In this document: positions 12,381-25,008 of the stretch, one piece after another
How positions within the stretch are numbered: position 1 is the stretch's first letter
How the letters are laid out: each line of letters begins with the position of its first letter
Assembly: GCF_009730915.1 (NCBI RefSeq)
Contig: NC_052484.1
Location: 2,322,054-2,386,053 of the forward strand
Length of the DNA: 64,000 nucleotides
Source of the DNA: Dioscorea cayenensis subsp. rotundata
Taxonomy: Eukaryota; Streptophyta; Magnoliopsida; Dioscoreales; Dioscoreaceae
Direction of reading: 5' to 3'
Program-made: the position numbers and the translations under genes
The notes under the pieces: generated by a model
What the model was told of the DNA's origin: nothing
The model's input: the letters and a program-made list of their open reading frames with translations, nothing else
Databases searched by the model: none

Positions 12381-12793
12381 TAAAGGTGGGCCGGCAGGTT
12401 CAATGAATTGTAACCGCCCCGTCATGTAGATGGGTCGGTTACGGTTGGCTTGCCGGGTCAACCTGCCAGGTTAGGCCCGATTTGGAACCGAGTCAAGCTT
12501 GATTTGGTATTTTTTACTTATTTTTTTTTTACTTTCTGGAATTTTTTTAAACTCTTTTTTTTTAATTCTTTTTTTTTATTTTTTTTTTAAGGGTGGGTCA
12601 AACTCACCCAGCACGCCAAACCCGCTGGGTCAATCTGCAGGTCAGGCCGGTTCCGGACCTAGCTCCCTGTGATCTGGACCCGCCGGGTAAATGGGTCAAC
12701 CCAATCCGACGGGTTCTACACCTCTACCAGGCTAGGTTCAGGTCAGGGCCGGTGAACCACAACAGCCTGCTAATTAGCCCGCGCCCACCACTA
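12381..12793. repeat. GC-rich hAT-like MITE upstream of UGT2
   Basis: Homologue of the block before UGT1, ending about 150 bp before the UGT2 start codon. The left end AAAGGTGGGCCGG and right end GCCCACCACTA are inverted. The flanks ACCTAAAG and CCCTAAAT suggest an 8 bp target duplication. Confidence 0.4.
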
Positions 12794-14374
12794 CCCTAAA
12801 TAATCCAAAGAATAAATTAAACAAGCTCCACCTTGTCTTCTTCTCCTACCATCCGCTCTCTCTCCTCCCTCAGTATCATCCTCTCAACCAAAAAAAAATC
12901 ATCCTCTCAGCACCCTCCAAGCATCATCATCATCATCATCATCATCATGAACAACAACAACAACACAACAATATTAATGGTCCCTTTCCCTGCCCAAGGC
13001 CATCTAAACCAACTCCTCCACCTCTCCCTCCGCCTCTCCACCTCCGGCCACTTCTCCTCCGTCCACTTCGCTGGCTCTTCCATCCATAACCTTCAGATCA
13101 TCTCCCGTTTCCAAGGCTGGCCTTCCTCCTCCCTCTCCACTCTCCACATCCACCACTTCCCTTTACCATCTTTCTTCACTCCCCCCTCCCAATCCCTCCT
13201 CCATTTTCCCTGACCACCTTCTCCCTCTCTTCCACTCTTTATCCCATCTCCAACCATCTTTTTCCTCTCTTCTCCACGACCTCTCCTCCTCCTCCGAACG
13301 TCTCATCCTCATCCATGACCCTCTCATGTCCTTCGCTGCAAAACAAGCCCTCTCTCTCAAAACCTCCACTCACATACAAGTTTTCAAGTACAGATGCACT
13401 CCTTGCTTTTACAACCTCTCCTTCCTACCTAACCATACCTCAAGTGATCTTGTTCTTAAGCAATTCCCAGGTTGTTTTAGTGACACTTTCTTGGAGTTTA
13501 GGACTCGTGGACATTATGATAAGGACGCTGTTGAAGATGGGTTTATTATTAATACTTGTGAAGCAATTGAAGGTGAGTTTATTGAAGATTTCCGGCGAGC
13601 TAAGGCTGGGAAGAGAGTGTTTACTGTTGGCCCTGCTCACCCTCTTGTGGTTGTTGGTGGTGTTCGGAGAAGTGAGTGTTTGGACTGGCTTGATAAGCAA
13701 GTGGACAAGAGTGTTTTGTATGTTGCCTTTGGTACTACTTCTATGATGTCTGATGAACAGGTCAGTGTTTTTGCTTTGCTTTATAAACTATTATTCTTTT
13801 AAAAAAAATTAAGTGTCTGCATCAGTGGTGTAAGATGTAATATATGAGTTAATTTTTTAAAAAATATTCAAATTTTTACCACTCCATGCACTTATACTAG
13901 AAGAGAGATTTATTTTTAGTACCATTTGAACCTAGTGATTTTGACAATTATTTATGTATTTATTTTTTTTGTCAGAAAATAAGTATAGTACTAAACATTT
14001 TTATAAATATGAAGTTTAACTATAAGTTTTTTTTTTTTAATTAATGGACTTCATTGGAAGGCTGTCTTTATAATTTTTGCTATGATCTCCAATTAATTGG
14101 GTTGGACTTGACCAGCAACCGGAGAAAAGTTTTTTCTGTGGTTTTTGGAAACCACTTGCATGATTACCATTGAATAAGTGAGAAGCTTTTGTTTTGCCAC
14201 TCTTAATAGAATATTATTATTTATATATACATACAAAATAGATGATAAGAACAAAATAATTTTTTTTCAATACTCGTACAACTCATGATCTAATGACAAG
14301 CCCAGTGGGACCTCCAGCTTAGAGGATTAGAGCTCCTGTCTATGTCTATAACACATGAGATTAGGGGTTATAAC

Positions 14375-15792
14375 TGTGGGCCCCACACATTTTTAATTTA
14401 ATTCATTTAATTTTTGCATGCATGGCTGTTACGGAAGAGGAATAGAAACCTTCCTTTTTTTTTATTAAATTTTATTTTTTCTTAATCTTTATATTTTATT
14501 AGGTTTTTAAACCCTAGCCACCACCTCTTGTTTCTCCCGATTTAGATTTTCGTTTAGACCAAGAAAGAGGGAGAGATCTTGCCTCTTTCCTCTTCTCTTT
14601 TTCGTTTGGTGTGTGGTGCTGGCGGCGAGGACGGAGATAGGCCTCTTCGTCAAGGGTTGTGTTGTCATCATTGTGAGGTAAGCGTTCTCTTCCTAGATCT
14701 AGGGTTAAGTGGTGGAATTTTTATTTCCTAGATCTTGTCGTGGCATCGTTTATTGATCTTAATTAGGGTTATATTTTATGCCTAGTGGATTTGTTATCTC
14801 ATGTTGATGCTAGCCATTGCACAAGGAATTATCAACGTTGATTTGCAAGTTTGATTTGGGAAGAATCAATATATATATATGTTTCTTTTAGATTTAGTTT
14901 TACTGAATTTCTTTTTTATTTTTATTATTATTATTTTGAATTAATGTTCTGGTTGTGTGTGTGGCGTCCATTAATTTAGAAAATATATTCATTGAATTAA
15001 TGTGCTGATTGTGTGTGGCGTCCATTGAGTTAGTAAATGTATTCATACATATATATATATATATATTTCTTGATTCTTTCAAATCCATTTTTTTTTATTT
15101 ACTTGTTTATTTATTTTGTTTGTCATTGTTGGGAATTAGTGTGCAGGCTGTGGCGTCCATTATTTTAGCACATATAATATATGAATATATATATATTAAG
15201 TGTATGGGTTATGATGCTGTGTTCAGTGTTAAAAGATATATTGTTTATATGTTGATATTATATGTTGTTTTTTTTGCTTCAAGGATGTATATGTTTATAG
15301 AAATTAGATTGTTAGATGTAGATGTATTAAGTATTATGATAGTGTAGAAATTAGATCCATCTGTATATTTCACTGTATTTGTAGCATGTTTAGCGCTTTT
15401 AATACATTGGAATGTACTCTCAAATATAGGGTGTTCCGTGGAGCCTAATTTCAGTGGTGCTTAGTAGTTTTGGTGTTAGCTAGTCGCGTAAAGTAAACCA
15501 CCTATAAATATTAATATATGATGTATTTGTGACACTTGTTGAATTGTTTTTTTGTTAAATTATTTCTTCTATTATTTGGTCACTTCAGCTATTTTATTAG
15601 TAAATTATTTTTTTCTAACATTGATTTCGGACTTATTTTTTTGTTTAATTCTCAGTATTATTCTATTTTTAATTTGTTTAAAAAAATGTGAAAAAAATTC
15701 TGGATTGTTTGATGATTCAAGATTGGGTAAATTTCTATATATTATGTTTCAGTAGGTTATTTCTTTTGAATTCCAAGTTATTTGTATGTATA

Positions 15793-15824
<32 letters not shown>

Positions 15825-16723
15825 TAACTTTGGCTATTTATTTATTGTTTTGTTAAGTGTGTTATTGTTGATATAATTGGTTTAATTTTTGTAAGAAAAA
15901 AAGCAGGATCACCGGGTATTTTTTTGTGTGGACAATAATTTTTGGACCCAACATATTTTTGTTATAAAAATCGTGAGTCCCGAATTAATCGTGCAATAAC
16001 CCTCGACATCGGGGTTAAACATCGACCGTGTCGACACGCATCTCGACATAGAAACTATAGTTTCGCACCGCTCCGTCGGTGAAGAATAACGGCTCGATAT
16101 TCAGCTCGGGTCACCGAGGGTAAACCTATGAGTTACGAAATCCGACTCGGGTCACCGAGTTTAAATAAATGAGTTATGATATTTTTGTTTTTGGCATTAG
16201 TTGTTGGGGGACATATATGCTTGTTGTTTTTGATAAAGGAAATCATTGTGATTTATTTTTTTGATTCTCGAATTTCACTTTGTTTTTATTCCGCTTTGTT
16301 ACATATATATACTTTTTAGAAATTATTGAACATTTTTATGATCCCGATATTTTTAGTGGTTGCTTACTGGGCTCTCAAGCTCATTAAGTTGTTATCTCTC
16401 TCTTTCAGATCAGGAGTAGGGTTGGGTGGTGGACAGCTTAGCGGGGTCGTTGAGCAAGTCGCTGCCTAGTTATATTTCAAGTTAATAAACTTTATTGTTG
16501 TGAACCTAGAACTTATGTCTTATGTTTAATGTCTTGTGAGACACTTGTTACTTGCTTCCATTATATATCGGGCATTGTGCCTCTATGTTGTCTTAAAGTT
16601 AATGTCTTTGTTAAAGGTTATTTTATCTAGTGTGAGACAGGTTTTGAGGCCTTGCGTGCCTACTTGGTCACGACCTTGTAGGTATGCGGCGGTTTGTCAA
16701 TGCTCCAGGTTCGGGGCGTGACA
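14375..16723 (+). repeat. 5' LTR of the gypsy element
   Basis: A 2349 bp repeat begins TGTGGGCCCCACAC and ends GGGGCGTGACA. It is near-identical to 21659-24014 and is followed at once by the primer binding site. The length suits Del-type elements. Confidence 0.95.
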
Positions 16724-16731
16724 AATCTAAG

Positions 16732-16742
16732 TGGTATCAGAG
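16732..16742 (+). other. Primer binding site (initiator methionine tRNA)
   Basis: TGGTATCAGAG lies eight bases after the 5' LTR and is complementary to the 3' end of plant initiator tRNA-Met, the usual primer of this group. Confidence 0.85.
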
Positions 16743-16909
16743 AGTTGTTGATTTCAATTAACTATGATCTTAGTTTCCTAGCAAAAATCTTCTGATTTAG
16801 TGTGTTAAGGCGAGCTAACAGATGTTTAGTTTGGTATCCTTAAGTGCTATTAATCTGATAGGATCTTTTGTTTGAGTTTGCCTGATTGTATTTGGGTTTA
16901 CCTTGCAGA

Positions 16910-18130
16910 ATGCCTCCTCGTAGAGATACTAGTAGAAGTGTTGCTGATTTGATAGGACAGTCCTCTACTGCCGGTGGGACCCCCGCCGAGGGAGGGACTG
17001 GTGATAGGATTGATAACCACGAAATTCCTGCTTAGGAAGGGACTAATAGGGTTGATAACCAGGAAACTTTTATGGATCTGGTTCGAGAAGTGGTAGGGTT
17101 GGTGCGTAATCAGAGACAACAACAGGCATTAGCAGCACCACCACCACTACCGCCTCCTCCTCCGCCCTTTCCTCAAGAGCCTAAGGAGAAAACCATCATG
17201 GAATTCAAAAGATCTGGTCCACCACCATTCGAGGGAACTACTAATCCAGATGAAGTGGAAGTTTGGGTAGAAGAAATGGAGAAGGCTTTTGCTGTGATGA
17301 AGTGTACTGAAGAAGAGAAACTGAGGTTTGGTGTGTACATGCTCAAGGGTCCTGCAAACCATTGGTATCAAGGGGAGCTTCGCACTCGTCAAGGGCAGCA
17401 GTTTAGTTCATGGTTGCAATTAAGAGAAGCTCTATTCTGCAAATACTTCACAAGGGACAAAATGGTCCAGTTTGAGAAAAAGTTCATCAATCTCACTCAG
17501 GGTAGTATGACAGTGGATGAGTATGAGATGGAATTTGACAGACTTTCCAGATATGCTCCCAAGCTGGTAGATGATGATCAGAGCAGGGCCAGACGTTTTG
17601 AGGGCGGTTTACAGGCACACATTCGTAGGGGGTTGGCCGCCTTACACCTGTCTAGCTATGCAGAGGTTGTGAGTCGTGCCAAGTCTTTGGACACTGTCTG
17701 GAGTGATACTAAAGATCAAAATAGAAGGTTTCAGAAAAAGAGGGATAGAAGCTTTGACAGTCAGAGGAACCATCAATCAGGAAGTGGAGGAAAGCCTAGG
17801 TTGGAGGTGAGACAAGGTGAATCCCAGACTGTAAATGGGCCATCAGCACAGCGATCTCGTGGGTTTGCACCTATTCCGTATCGTTCTGGACAGAGATGTG
17901 CTACTTGTGGGGGTTAACATGCTACTGCAGATTGCAGACGTAATACTGGGGCTTGTTTCAAGTGTGGCAGTATGGAGCATCGTATTGCTGGGTGTCCACA
18001 GCGGTTTTCTGGTGCACAGAGGACATCTAGTGTGCAGGATTCGAGACAGGTGTCAGCGCCTAAGTCTCAAGCGTCTTCAGGTCAGCGTACAGGGAAAGAG
18101 ATAGCTAGTGAGCAACCGACTTCCTCAACT
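16910..18130 (+). other. gag-like region of the gypsy fossil
   Basis: The region contains a proline-rich N-terminal stretch, the retrotransposon gag block WVEEMEKAFAVMKCTEEEK with ANHWYQ, and a C-terminal zinc-knuckle zone (CFKCG...H). It gives the capsid and nucleocapsid part of the element. The reading is broken. Confidence 0.85.
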
Positions 18131-18179
18131 CAGCAGAAAGCAGGAAGGCCAAAGACCCAGGGGCGTGTTTATGCAATGA

Positions 18180-21100
18180 CTCAGGAGGATGCACACGCCT
18201 CTAATGCAATGGTGTCAGGTATATTAGAGGTTTACTTTGCATATGCTTGCGTATTATTTGATTCTGGAGCTACGCATTCGTTTATATCGTCTGCATTTAT
18301 TCGTAAGCATGCCTTGCCTATTATAGCTGTGGATTATGATTTGTGTGTTGCAACCCCTTTAGGAGTTGATGTTGTGCTTAATAGAGCATGTGAAAATTGC
18401 CCCATTATGGTTGCCGGTCATGAGTTACTAGCTCGTTTGCATGTTATGACCATGACTGACTATGATGTTATCTTAGGAATGGACTTTTTGTCTAAATTCC
18501 ATGCCATAGTCGATTGTTATGCAAAAAGTGTAGTTTTTAAAATCCCTGGAGAAGCAGAGTTCACCTTTCTTGGGAGTGATTCTACATCACCGCCTCGTGT
18601 AATTTCTGCTTTTCAAGCTCGGAAATTACTTTTGGGTGGGTGTTCAGGATTTCTTGCAACAGTGATGGAAGACAAATTAGAAGGGCCAGTGTTAGAGGAC
18701 ATTTCAGTGGTGAGGGAGTTTTCTGATGTTTTCCCTGAAGATCTTCCTGGCTTGCCTCCTGACAGAGAAGTTGAATTTGTTATTGATTTGGTTCCGGGGA
18801 CGAACCACATATCGAAGGCTCCTTACAGGATGGCACCTGCAGAATTCAAGGAGTTGAAGAAGCAACTTGAGGAATTGCTTGAGAAGGGATTCATTCGTCC
18901 CAGTGTTTCTCCGTGGGGTGCCCCGGTGTTGTTTGTCAAGAAGAAGGATGGTAGTTTGCGGTTGTGCATAGATTATCGGGAGCTGAACAAGGTGACAGTG
19001 AAGAACATGTATCCACTGCCACGGATAGATGATCTTTTTGACCAGTTACAAGGTTCACAGATATTTTCGAAGATTGATCTTCGATCAGGATACCACCAGT
19101 TGAAGATTAGGCCGGAAGATGTGTCCAAATCTGCATTTCGCACTCGTTATGGACATTATGAGTTCCTTGTGATGCCTTTTGGGTTGACGAATGCCCCTGC
19201 GGCTTTTATGGATTTGATGAATCGAACCTTCCAGCCTTTCTTAGATAGGTTCGTGGTGGTGTTTATTGATGATATTCTGGTGTATTCGAAGAGTCGGGAA
19301 GAACATGAAGAACACTTGAGAATTGTATTGGGTATCTTAAGAGAGAGGAAATTGTTTGCAAAATTCTCGAAGTGAGTTCTAGCTGGACAGGGTAGCTTTC
19401 CTTGGTCATGTGATAACCAAAGATGGGATTTCTGTTGATCCTAAGAAAGTTGAGTCAATTGTTGAATGGAAGAGGCCAACCAGTGTGACAGAGGTTCGTA
19501 GCTTTTTGGGGTTAGCCGGTTACTATAGGCGGTTTGTGGAAGGGTTCTCAGTCTTAGTAGCACCATTAACAAAGCTTACCAGGAAAGAAACAAAATTTCA
19601 GTGGTCTGATCAGTGCGAGCAGAGTTTCCAAGAGTTGAAGCATCGGTTGGTGTCTGCACCTATTCTCACACTTCCGTCTCCTGGTGAAGGGTTTACTATT
19701 TACAGTGATGCTTGTAAAACTGGTCTTGGGTGTGTATTGATGCAGAATGGTCATGTGGTGGCATATGCATCTAGGCAGTTAAAGCCATTTCAGGTGAACT
19801 ATCCCACTCATGACCTGGAGTTAGCAGCAGTGATTTTTGCTCTGAAGATTTGGAGGCATTATTTGTATGGAGAGACTTGTGAGGTGTTTACAGATCACAA
19901 GAGCCTTAAATACATTTTCACCCAGAAAGAGCTGAACATGAGACAGAGGAGATGGTTGGAGTTGCTAAAGGATTATGATCTGACTATCAGTTATCATCCT
20001 GGGAAGGCAAATGTAGTGGCTGATGCACTAAGCAGGAAGTCTTCTAGCGGTCAGTTGCATTGATTACATCCCAAAGACCACTCCTGGAGGATATGAGAAG
20101 AATGGAGCTACATGTGATTTTACAAGGTACATGTGGTTATTTGGCGAGTTTAGTGGTGCGCCCTATGCTTTTGGAAAGAATTAAAGAAGCACAAGCGGAA
20201 GACAACTATTTCGGAAGATTCGACGGGAGATAGAAGGCGGCACCCAAGTTCGAGTTCGGGATCCACCACGATGGTTCGATGAGGTTTGGAGATCGGATCC
20301 GTGTTCCAAATGACTCGAGTTAAAGAAGGAAATCATGGAAGAAGCTCGCTACACCGGTTATTCGATTCACCCTGGCGAGCACTAAAATGTACAAGGATCC
20401 GAAGAGTACTTTTACGGTGGAATAACATGAAAGCGGGAGATTGCCCGGTTTGTGGCACAATGTTTAACCCTCGGCTGAGGTTAAGGTGGAGCATCGAGAC
20501 CGGTAGGGACTTCTTCGACCACTTCAGATCCCGAGTGGAAGTGGGAGAATATTGCGATGGATTTTTGTGTCCGGTTTTTCTAGAACCCACAAGAGTCTTG
20601 ACGAGTGTGTGGGTAGTGGTTGACGATTAACCAAGTCCGCACATTTCTTGGTCTGAAGACTGGCATGTCTTTGGAGAAGCTAGCGAGATGTACATTGACC
20701 AAATTGTGAGGTCTGCATGGTGTTCGAGTGTCGATCCCTGCCGGATCGGGACACCGGGTTCGTGGCACACTTTTGGAAAAAGTTTGCATAAGGCTTTGGG
20801 AACTAAGTTGACTTTCGAAAGACGACTTTTTCACCCATAAGCAGATGGGGCGATCGAGAGGACGAATCGGATCTTGGAGGATATGCTTGGGGCTTGTATG
20901 CTAGATTTTGGGGGTTCGTGGGATCGACACTTGCCTTTGATTGAGTTTGCTTATAACAATAGCTATCGATGCAAGCATCCGGATGGCTCCCTATGAGGCA
21001 CTATATGGCGAGGAGATGCAGGATCACCCTATTTCTTTGCGGGATGAGCGTGGGAGAGAGAAGATTGTTAGGGGCCGGAGATTGTACAAATGACGGTGGA

Positions 21101-21611
21101 GAAAGTTCGATTGATCGGGAGATCGTTTGCGGCTGCTCGAGTAGAGCAGGAAGAGTTATCTCGATAGCAGGGGAGAAGGAGTTTAGAATTTGAAGTGGGG
21201 GATCATGTGTTCTTGAGGGTCGCTCCAACCAAGGGAGTAGTCGTTTGCGTTAGAGGAAGCTCGAGTCCCTCGTTTTATTGGCCCATTTGAGATTTTTAGA
21301 GCGCATTGGTGAAGTGGCTTACCGACTGCACTACTGCCACTCTTTCCCGTGTGCATAATGTGTTTCATGTTTCTATGTTGAAGAAGTTCATCGCAAATCC
21401 TGATCATGTAATACAGTTTTCAGATTTTGAGCTCAACAATGATATGACATATGAGGAGCGTCCTGTGAAGGTCGTGGACTTCAAAGAGCAAGCTTTAAGA
21501 AGACGGACCATTCCTTATGTAAAGGTTCAGTGGAGCAATCATTCAGAGCGTGAAGCGACATGGGAGTTAGAGTTAGAGATGAGAGAGAGGTACCCGTATC
21601 TTTTCATCTGA
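18180..21611 (+). other. pol-like region of the gypsy fossil
   Basis: In order it contains protease ([12 protein letters not shown], about 18255), reverse transcriptase (LCIDYRELN and FIDDILVYS, 18.8-19.35 kb), RNase H ([13 protein letters not shown] to DALSRK, 19.7-20.04 kb), a badly decayed integrase zone (about 20.05-21.3 kb), and a tail with HNVFHVSMLKKF and a chromodomain-like WSNHSEREATWELE block. This order and tail are those of Del/Tekay chromoviruses. The region is broken in several places. Confidence 0.85.
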
Positions 21612-21645
21612 TCAGGTAAGAGTTTAGAGGACTAAACTTTTTTTT

Positions 21646-21658
21646 AGTAGGGAGGAGT
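21646..21658 (+). other. Polypurine tract
   Basis: The purine-rich AGTAGGGAGGAGT lies immediately before the 3' LTR, the expected plus-strand primer position. Confidence 0.75.
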
Positions 21659-24014
21659 TGTGGGCCCCACACGTTTTTAATTTAATTCATTTAATTTTTG
21701 CATGCATGGCTGTTACGGAAGAGGAATAGAAACCTTCCTTTTTTTTTATTAAATTTTATTTTTTTTTAATCTTTATATTTTATTAGGTTTTTAAACCCTA
21801 GCCGCCACCTCTTGTTTCTCCCGATTTTAGATTTTTCGTTTAGACCAAGAAAGAGGGAGAGATCTTTGCCTCTTTCCTCTTCTCTTTTCGTTTGGTGTGT
21901 GGTCTTGTGGCGGAGGACGGAGATAGGCCTCTTCAGTCGAGGGTTGTGTTGTCATCATTGTGAGGTAGCGTTCTCTTCCTAGATCTAGGGTTAAGTGGTG
22001 GAATTTTTATTTCCTAGATCTTGTCGTGGCATCGTTTATTGATCTTAATTAGGGTTATATTTTATGCCTAGTGGATTTGTTATCTCATGTTGATGCTAGC
22101 CATTGCACAAGGAATTATCAACGTTGATTTGCAAGTTTGATTTGGGAAGAATCAATATATATATATGTTTCTTTTAGATTTAGTTTTACTGAATTTCTTT
22201 TTTATTTTTATTATTATTATTTTGAATTAATGTTCTGGCTGTGTGTGTGGCGTCCATTAATTTAGAAAATATATTCATTGAATTAATGTGCTGATTGTGT
22301 GTGGCGTCCATTGAGTTAGTAAATGTATTCATACATATATATATATATATATATTTCTTGATTCTTTCAAATCCATTTTTATTTACTTGTTTATTTATTT
22401 TTGTTTTGTCATTGTTGGGGAATTAGTGTGCTGTCTGTGGCGTCCATTATTTTAGCACATATAATATATGAATATATATATATTAAGTGTATGGGTTATG
22501 ATCTTTGTGTTCGGTGTTAAAAAGATATATTGTTTATATGTTGATATTATATGTTGTTTTTGCTTCAAGGATGTATATGTTTATAGAAATTAGATTGTTA
22601 GATGTAGATGTATTAAGTATTATGATAGTGTAGAAATTAGATCCACTTTGTATATTCACGTGTATTTGTAGCATGTTTAGCGCTTTTAATACATTGGAAT
22701 GTACTCTCAAATATAGAGTGTTACGTGGAAGCCTAATTTCGTGGTGCTTGTAGTTTTGGTGTTAGCTAGTCGGGGTAAGTAAACCACCTATAAATATTAA
22801 TATATGATGTATTTGTGACACTTGTTGAATTGTTTTTGTTAAATTATTTCTTCTATTATTTGGTCACTTCGCTATTTTATTAGTAAATTATTTTTTTCTA
22901 ACATTGATTTCGGACTTATTTTTTTGTTTAATTCTCGATATTATTCTATTTTTTTAATTTGTTTAAAAAAATGTGAAAAATTTCTGGATTGTTTGATGAT
23001 TCGAGTATTGGGTAAATTTCTATATATTATGTTTTCAAATGAGGTTATTTCTTTTGAATTCCAAGTTATTTGTATGTATATATATGTGTGTGTGTATATA
23101 TATATATATTAACTTTGGCTATTTATTTATTGTTTTGTTAAGTGTGTTATTGTTGATATAATTGGTTTAATTTTTTTGTAAGAAAAAGCAGGGATCACCG
23201 GTATTTTTTTGTGGACAATAATTTTTGGACCCAACATATTTTTTTGTTATAGAAATTAGTAGTCCCGAATTAAGCGTGCGATAACCCACATCACTTTGGG
23301 GGTTAAACATCGACCCAGTGTCGACACGTGCTTTCGACATAGAAACTATAGTTTCGCACCGTTTCGTCGGTGAAGAATAGCGACTCGATATTACGGCTTG
23401 GGTCACCGAGGGTAAACCTATGAGTTCGAAATCCGACTCGGGTCACCGAGTTTAAATAAATGAGTTATGATATTTTTGTTTTGGCATTAGTTGTTGGGGG
23501 ACATATATGCTTGTTGTTTTGATAAAGGAAATCATTGTGATTTATTTTTTTGATTCTCGAATTTCACTTTGTTTTTTTATTCCGTTTTTGTTACATATAT
23601 ATACTTTTAGAAATTATTGAACATTTTTATGATCCCGATATTTTTAGTGGTTGCTTACTGGGCTCTCAAGCTCATTAAGTTGTTATCTCTCTCTTTCAGA
23701 TCAGGAGTAGGGTTGGGTGGTGGACAGCTTAGCGGGGTCGTTGAGCAAGTCGCTGCCTAGTTATATTTCAAGTTAATAAACTTTATTGTTGTGAACCTAG
23801 AACTTATGTCTTATGTTTAATGTCTTGTGAGACACTTGTTACTTGCTTCCATTATATATCGGGCATTGTGCCTCTATGTTGTCTTAAAGTTAATGTCTTT
23901 GTTAAAGGTTATTTTATCTAGTGTGAGACAGGTTTTGAGGCCTTGCGTGCCTACTTGGTCACGACCTTGTAGGTACGCGGCCGTTTGTCAATGCTCCAGG
24001 TTCGGGGCGTGACA
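21659..24014 (+). repeat. 3' LTR of the gypsy element
   Basis: A 2356 bp partner of the 5' LTR, ending GGGGCGTGACA directly against the target duplication ATAAC. Its last 400 bp differ from the 5' LTR by only a couple of substitutions. Confidence 0.95.
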
Positions 24015-24143
24015 ATAACTATATCATATTTTTATTTTAAATCTAATTTTTTTATTAAAAATATTGATAAACCATGAGTAGGATTGGAACGCTTTGTCTT
24101 TGAGTTGTTGATAAAAAGAGATAAAATATTACATACTCTATTG

Positions 24144-24390
24144 CGGCTTTTGTTTAAAAAATACGGATTATTTTTTAATTAATTACTGAAATACATATTT
24201 TCATAATTATTTATAGAAATACGCATATTTTATTTTTTTAATAAGTTTTTTAACAGTTATAGGTCTCACTCATTTGTTTTAATATTAACTTATTATTATT
24301 ATTTTCAAATCCCGGGTCTCGTTTCTGAATATTAAACTTTTGGTTTTTTAAAAACCACAGGACCCATTAATATTGTGATTTAATTTATCT
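24144..24390. repeat. One-armed remnant of a Mutator-like foldback element in the UGT2 intron
   Basis: GGCTTTTGTTTAAAAAATAC, then ATTTATAGAAATACGCATAT and CAAATCCCGGGTCTC, follow the same order of blocks as one arm of the foldback element at 49992-51380, with substantial divergence. About 1.1 kb of intron present in UGT1 is missing here, so insertion was probably followed by deletion. Confidence 0.4.
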
Positions 24391-24502
24391 ATTTTTCATT
24401 AAAAAAAATTCTGCCTCTTCGTTATGAGACTTAATTTTTTTCCTCACATTTAAATAATTTTACAAAGAATATATATAAACGTATATATGCCACATTGGTG
24501 CA

Positions 24503-25008
24503 CAGTGGCGGACCCAGTATATTGGCAGCCCGGGCTGAAGCCCGGCTGGACTGCCGGAAATCATTACAAAGGGTGGAATCGGCGAAGTTAAAGCCGGGGC
24601 TGATGGAGAAGGCAACCATTACTGTGAGTCTGTGAGTCAAACTTCAAAGCCTTCATATCTGATAAGGTGGAAGGCATGATGACCATCCATTTTGCTTCGA
24701 GATCGTAAACCACCTTCTCATCGGAAATCCAATCTCAAAGCAATCTGGATGGTTGATGAAGCTGTTTGTTTGTGTTCGGATCGGGTTCTGACCCGTTAAG
24801 CTTGGGGTCCGCCACTGGCTATCACCATCCTCCTCCTCCATTGACTGCACCACATTTGTATTTGAATTTTGTTCGTATATTTATTATTGATATTAAATAT
24901 CGACTAAGTTTGCATTTTCCTTTATATTTGTATGTGTCTTTGTAATTAATATAAAAAATTGATTTTTATTCAAGCTTGGGCTGGACCAAATTTCTGGGTC
25001 CGCCACTG
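24503..25008. mobile_element. hAT-type element at the UGT2 3' splice site
   Basis: The 506 bp insertion has 15 bp perfect terminal inverted repeats CAGTGGCGGACCCAG and CTGGGTCCGCCACTG, and an exact 8 bp target duplication TTGGTGCA (24495-24502 and 25009-25016). A further inverted-repeat-like GGGTCCGCCACTGG occurs internally near 24805. The target duplication includes the first bases of the intron-end CAG, so the acceptor is rebuilt after the insertion and exon 2 still starts correctly at 25018. No transposase is encoded. Confidence 0.9.

Larger units (their letters stand above)
14375..24014 (+). mobile_element. Ty3/gypsy LTR retrotransposon, Del/Tekay-type chromovirus, broken
   Basis: A 9.64 kb fossil lies in the UGT2 intron, in the same orientation as the gene. 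It starts TG, ends CA and is flanked by a perfect 5 bp target duplication ATAAC (14370-14374 and 24015-24019). Long LTRs of about 2.35 kb, a methionine-tRNA primer site, gag, protease, RT, RNase H, a decayed integrase zone and a chromodomain-type tail are recognisable in the usual order. It is broken, with roughly half a dozen or more lesions, most of them in the integrase third. The LTRs differ by about one to two percent substitutions by eye, plus short indels, suggesting an insertion perhaps a million years old or less. The age is inference. Confidence 0.95.

Noticed and set aside
16536-16721. 61-codon open frame present identically at 16536 and 23827
   Set aside because: Lies in the two LTRs of the gypsy element; duplication reflects LTR identity, not a conserved small gene.
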